From Pseudomonadota bacterium (GTDB lineage: Bacteria > Pseudomonadota > Alphaproteobacteria > SHVZ01), in the NCBI GenBank assembly GCA_016195085.1, contig JACQAG010000045.1, positions 1 through 42,776 on the forward strand: a DNA stretch of 42,776 bases. Reading direction: 5' to 3'. Each line of letters begins with the position of its first letter. Positions within the stretch are counted from its first letter, which is position 1. The position numbers and the translations under genes were made by a program. Shown piece by piece: positions 39,475 to 42,776 of this stretch. The notes below the pieces were generated by a model. That model ran no database searches. It was not told the DNA's origin and saw only the letters and a program-made list of their open reading frames with translations.

Positions 39475-41461
39475 GTAGAGTCGAGGTGTGGCGCGGTGGC
39501 TGTAGGTCGAACATATCTGTTGTCCGCCCCTTTCGTCTGGCGGTGCCTCACTGGTTCGACCATGGCTCCGTTTCCACACCCCGCTCATCGAACCGGACAT
39601 GCAGAGCTACCGCATCCGGCTCTCGGACAAGACCTCACGCCTTCACCCACGACACGTCGTGCCCAAGCCGGGTCAGGCGTATGAGCCCGAAGTGCCCGTA
39701 AAGGTGCGAGAGTGGATAAGCTCCGCCCTTGCGTCGCCTGACCTTGTGCTTGAAGCGCAATCACCGACGCAACCGCACAGCGGTGTAGTTGTCGAGCGCC
39801 CGATACGCCTTGTTGACGGTGCCTACTTGGAAGTAGTTCGCCCATCCGCGCAGCGTGCGGTTCAACTTGCCCACCAGCTCCGTGGTGTCTTGCCATGTCA
39901 TCGAACGGACGGTCATCGCATGGACTTTCTCGACCATGCGCTTGATGCTCTTCTTCGATGGCCGGTACCCCAGGCGCGCCTGGCCGGTTCTCGCCGAATA
40001 CATCCGCCCGAACGTGTACCCCAGGAAGTCGAACTCCCCTTCCGGGACCTTGCAGATTCGTGTCTTCTCCTCGTTGACCGTGAGCCTCAGTCTTCCCATG
40101 ATCTCGCGCAGTCGTTGCAAGGCCTCTTCGGCTCTGCCCTTCCTGCACAGGATCACAAGATCGTCGGCATAGGTCACGATGCGACTGCCGAGGCTCCGCT
40201 CCAGCCCGAGCTTCTTCCATCCCAGCACGAACCGGCGCATGTAAAGATTCGCCAGCAGTGGTGAGATGGGAGAGCCCTGCGGAATGCCGCGCCGCAGGTC
40301 CTTGGCCTCGGTCGTGCGTGTCTTCCTTCCTCGATCATCGGTTTCTTCAACGGGGCATTCCAGCCACATCTTGATCAGGTGCAGCACACGCCGATCAACG
40401 ATACGGCGCGCTATCGACTTGACCAACTCGGCGTGGGGAATGCTTCCGAAGTAGTCCGCGAGGTCGGCGTCGACGACTTCCGGGTGGCCTCGGAACAGCA
40501 ACTTCTCCACCTCGACCACCGCTTGCTGGGCATTTCTCCCAGGACGGTAGGCGTACTGCTCTGGTGGAAGGTCGGCTTCGAAGATCGGTTCAAGCACCAG
40601 CATCGCTGCTGTCATGCACACCCGATCGCGCAGGGTCGAGATGCCCAGCGGCCGGAGTTTACCGTTGGCCTTCGCGATGAACACTCTTCTGATGGGATCC
40701 GGTCGGTAGGTCGCCTGCCTGAGCGCAAGCGCCAGTTCGCCGAGCCACCGCTGCCTCCCGTACGCCTCGATGTCCGCAAAGTCCTGACCGTCCACCCCCG
40801 GTGCGCCCTTGTTGGAGCGGCACTGAGCGTAGGCATGCGCCAGAATATCCTCACGGCTGATCTTGTCGTACAGGGCGTAGAAGCGATACCCGGCTTCTGC
40901 CTTCGCTTTCGCGTGTAACGCCGTCTGCAGTTTCTGAACACTCTTCGGAGTTGATAGGTTGCCCAATCTCCAGGTCCCTCGCCACGTCTTGCGTCTGTCT
41001 TGAACTGAGGTCCCTTCCCTCCCCCGGCATTACCCGGCTTCTCTGGTACTGCGAACCTCTCCGCCACCCCAGGGCGTCCGGCCTGTCCCTCGCGGGCGTC
41101 CGGTTGGTCATCCCTGACCACGCCTTGGGGCTTCCCGTGTTGCGTACGCTTTCCTTGTGTACATGCTGCCGCCAATACCCCGGCGTAGCGGCTGGGCGTA
41201 CCCTTCGCTCATTCAACCCAACCGTATCAGCCTTCCCCGCTATGGCAGTCGGGTCGGCCTACACATCGTCCTTTTCGAGGCTTGCTCGGCGTTCACTCGC
41301 GTTGCGGCCTGCACACTCGCGCGGTCACCGTATGTCGTGACACGCTAATCGAAGGCTTCAGCCATTTCGTTACCTCCATGACTGCTCCGATTGCTTCCGG
41401 CTGGAGCGGTTGCCGGGTGGGACTTGCACCCACTGGAAAACGCCGCCTTTTCACGGCGCAC
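39475..41461 (-). mobile_element. Group II intron (1,987 nt)
   Basis: A group II intron on the minus strand. The 5' end GTGCGCCGTG is at 41461, followed by a conserved 5' region (TGGGTGCAAGTCCCACCCGG). The reverse transcriptase/maturase is in domain IV. Domain V is at 39590-39622 (GAGCCGGA/TCCGGTTC). Domain VI starts 3 nt later; its base stem GAGCGGGGTGTGG pairs with CCACACCTCG(A)CTC, leaving one bulged A at 39481. That A is 7 nt from the predicted 3' end (CTCTAC, ending at 39475). This is the classic branch-point layout. The intron sits between the PuuD-like and iclR genes and interrupts no obvious gene. Confidence 0.85.
39761..40966 (-). pseudogene. ltrA: Group II intron reverse transcriptase/maturase, truncated by TGA
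   Basis: The intron-encoded protein, 401 aa as read. RT blocks are intact: [46 protein letters not shown] and catalytic YADD (residues 266-269). The maturase domain X follows ([24 protein letters not shown]). After [12 protein letters not shown] comes an in-frame TGA (39761-39763), where related proteins have Trp (TGG). Past it the frame continues for 41 codons with the conserved tail ([12 protein letters not shown], then [19 protein letters not shown]) to TGA 39635. A single nonsense change has therefore removed the C-terminus. The start is TTG 40966. Confidence 0.88.
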
Positions 41462-41523
41462 GCCAGAAGCCGACACCGTCACCGCTGAGCGCCATACGTT
41501 GCGCCACGATCGATGTATTTCAT

Positions 41524-42327
41524 TTAGACCTTCTTCTTTGCCCCGCGGTACCGATCACGACTGTGCTTCCGCAATGCCGCACCGAAAGCCTTGAACAGAG
41601 CCTGGTTAATGGGATTGCTCTGCGGGTCGTATTCGGCATGCCACTGGACTCCGAGCGCAAACGAAGGCGCGCCGACGATGCTGATCGCCTCGATCGTGCC
41701 GTCTTCCGCCACGCCCTCGACGAGGATCCGCTCGCCCGGTTCAAGAATTCCCTGACCGTGGAGGGAATTCACGCGGATCGTCTCACGGCCCAAGATCCTT
41801 GCAAACACGCCCTCCGCTACTAGGCGCACCTCATGGCGATCGGCGAAGACGACGTTCGGGTCGGGATGAACCTCGCCGTTCTCGAGCCGAGGCATGCGAT
41901 GGTTCATGCGTCCTGGCAGCTCGCGAATCTCCGGATGCAGCGTGCCGCCGAACGCGACATTCATTTCCTGGAATCCCCGACAGATTCCGAAGATGGGGAC
42001 ACCGCGTTCGACCGCGGCCTTGATCAGTGGCAGCGCCACCGCGTCGCGCTCCTGGTCGTAGGGCTCGTGTTTGGGATCGGGCTCGACGCCGAAACAGGTC
42101 GGATGGATGTTGGCGCGTGCGCCGGTCAGCAGGATCCCGTCGACCGCACCCAGAAGCGAGGCGATGTCGGTGACGTCAGGGATGCCGGGAAACATCAGCG
42201 GCAAGGCGCCAGCCACCTCCGCGACCGCGCGGAGATTGCGCTGTCCCACGATCTGGACGTTGAACCGGTCGTTGATGATCTGAGAGTTCCCGATCACGCC
42301 GACCACCGGCATCGTCATGCCTGGCAC
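41524..42327 (-). CDS. puuD: Gamma-glutamyl-GABA hydrolase-like class I glutamine amidotransferase
   Basis: A 267-aa peptidase C26-type hydrolase similar to PuuD, which cleaves gamma-glutamyl-GABA in putrescine degradation. The catalytic nucleophile is C116 (IFGICRGFQEMNVAFGG), with H230 and E232 in QWHAEYDPQSNP. The GARANIHP segment near residue 70 and the VNSLHGQG motif are typical of the PuuD branch. No other putrescine pathway genes (puuA, puuB, puuC) are in the window, so the specific substrate is an inference. Starts at 42327 or the close internal ATGs (42318, 42312). The group II intron begins about 60 nt after its stop. Confidence 0.85.
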   Translation of the reverse strand: MPGMTMPVVGVIGNSQIINDRFNVQIVGQRNLRAVAEVAGALPLMFPGIPDVTDIASLLGAVDGILLTGARANIHPTCFGVEPDPKHEPYDQERDAVALPLIKAAVERGVPIFGICRGFQEMNVAFGGTLHPEIRELPGRMNHRMPRLENGEVHPDPNVVFADRHEVRLVAEGVFARILGRETIRVNSLHGQGILEPGERILVEGVAEDGTIEAISIVGAPSFALGVQWHAEYDPQSNPINQALFKAFGAALRKHSRDRYRGAKKKV

Positions 42328-42736
42328 CCGTGCTCGCCTTCCACCGTCAGCCTTTGAGGTCGCCCCGTTCTTGAGTCTCCATTCTAAATGGCAATTCAGG
42401 GTGGGATCCAGAGCCGAAGCGAGGCGGTCCGGGAATCGGTCACTGGAAATGTGGGCTCAAGAACGCGAACGCCCGCCTGCATTCGAACCGAGCGGGCGGA
42501 CTTGGTTGCGGGGATTCGAAACCACCCATACCGAACACGGCAAAAATCCAATACCCTAGCCTACGACAACCCACCAACCCCCTTAGGTCCGCTTTGTGCC
42601 ATTGGACTAAACCGCTTTCGCGGTAGAGCGCTGCGCGCAGGCGTGTGCCTGAGGCGATCAGCGGGGCAATAACGGTCAAGGAGCGTCTTGTCTGAGGATC
42701 GGGTTGTTCGACCCACCCTCAGCACAGGAGCATCCC
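42328..42736. other. Intergenic region with hairpins and a tRNA-like fragment
   Basis: No confident gene. CGCCCGC / GCGGGCG hairpin near 42467-42498. On the minus strand, about 42503-42530 reads like the 3' end of a tRNA (TTCGAAT loop with CCCCGCAACCA), but the T-stem does not pair and no cloverleaf forms. Near the end a two-part hairpin (CTGAGG/CCTCAG around GGGT/ACCC, 42692-42722) precedes the recombinase ribosome site. Confidence 0.4.
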
Positions 42737-42776
42737 ATGACTGGGACACCCGTCAGTCCGCTGCGCCGGCGCATGA
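42737..42776 (+). CDS. Tyrosine recombinase/integrase, 5' end only (cut by window edge)
   Basis: Only 13 codons are inside the window: MTGTPVSPLRRRM. This matches the conserved opening of a group of phage-integrase-type tyrosine recombinases (SPLRxRMIEDM...), often found with IS91-type transposases. AGGAG at 42726-42730 is well spaced before ATG 42737. The call is a recognition of a very short N-terminus and needs the following sequence. Confidence 0.45.
   Translation, partial: MTGTPVSPLRRRM

Noticed and set aside
39254-39514. 86-aa minus-strand open frame at the intron 3' edge
   Set aside because: It starts inside intron domain VI and continues antisense to the iclR gene; no family similarity.
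42503-42620. Possible minus-strand tRNA ending CCCCGCAACCA
   Set aside because: The T-stem does not pair because of an extra base, and no acceptor, D or anticodon stem could be formed.
1-42776. CRISPR arrays, rRNA genes, replication origin, prophage structural genes, recognised riboswitches
   Set aside because: No regularly spaced direct repeats, rRNA segments, clustered DnaA boxes, phage genes or known riboswitch cores were seen when reading through; short or diverged examples could be missed without a search.

Overview
The window (42,776 bp) is GC-rich chromosomal DNA with strong G/C preference at third codon positions, ATGA/GTGA gene overlaps and gene neighbourhoods (argD-argF-hslO, apaG-folE, TIGR04282/TIGR04283 glycosyltransferases, Tim44-like protein) typical of Alphaproteobacteria, probably a soil or freshwater Rhodospirillales/Hyphomicrobiales-type organism. 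This assignment is from gene content and codon style only.

Left part (1-9.2 kb): a GNAT acetyltransferase, a candidate small transcript with its own promoter and terminator, a transposase remnant and a lower-GC secreted protein lie before the housekeeping block argD-argF-hslO-lipoprotein-GST on the plus strand. This faces apaG-folE-argE on the minus strand, and a long inverted repeat sits between the converging units. Three arginine pathway steps (ArgD, ArgE, ArgF) are within 6 kb.

9.2-19.4 kb: a minus-strand operon encodes a YnjBCD-type ABC importer plus a small lipoprotein. It is divergent from two overlapping glycosyltransferase-like genes of the rSAM/selenodomain-associated families. Then follow an orphan radical SAM/SPASM-like protein, a DapA/NAL-family lyase, a small hypothetical protein, a membrane Tim44-like protein and an isochorismatase-family hydrolase.

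19.6-25.5 kb: a plus-strand catabolic unit encodes a COG4120/COG1101/COG2984 ABC importer followed by both subunits of a Rieske ring-hydroxylating oxygenase. It converges on a UbiD-family decarboxylase. The beta subunit has no ATG; its expected start is ATA at the alpha/beta junction.

25.5-30.5 kb: a highly structured palindromic intergenic element, then a probable sensory cassette. This consists of a periplasmic binding protein with no transporter partners, a 905-aa hybrid histidine kinase (HisKA-HATPase-REC-REC) and a stand-alone receiver. A small lipoprotein and tRNA-Gly(CCC) follow.

30.9-39.4 kb: a sugar-use cluster of LacI regulator, CUT1 binding protein and two permeases, a GH4 alpha-galactosidase (MelA-like), a Gfo/Idh/MocA oxidoreductase, a VOC protein and an IclR regulator. 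The CUT1 ATPase is absent and must come from elsewhere. A near-perfect 16-bp palindrome overlaps the likely lacI promoter.

39.4-42.8 kb: a group II intron on the minus strand can be delimited at both ends (39475-41461). Its domains V and VI look intact, but its maturase carries an in-frame TGA. It lies downstream of a PuuD-like glutamine amidotransferase-fold hydrolase. The window ends in the first 13 codons of a tyrosine-recombinase-like gene, so the right edge is probably mobile DNA. Several families of palindromic intergenic repeats are scattered through the window, in one case one inside another.
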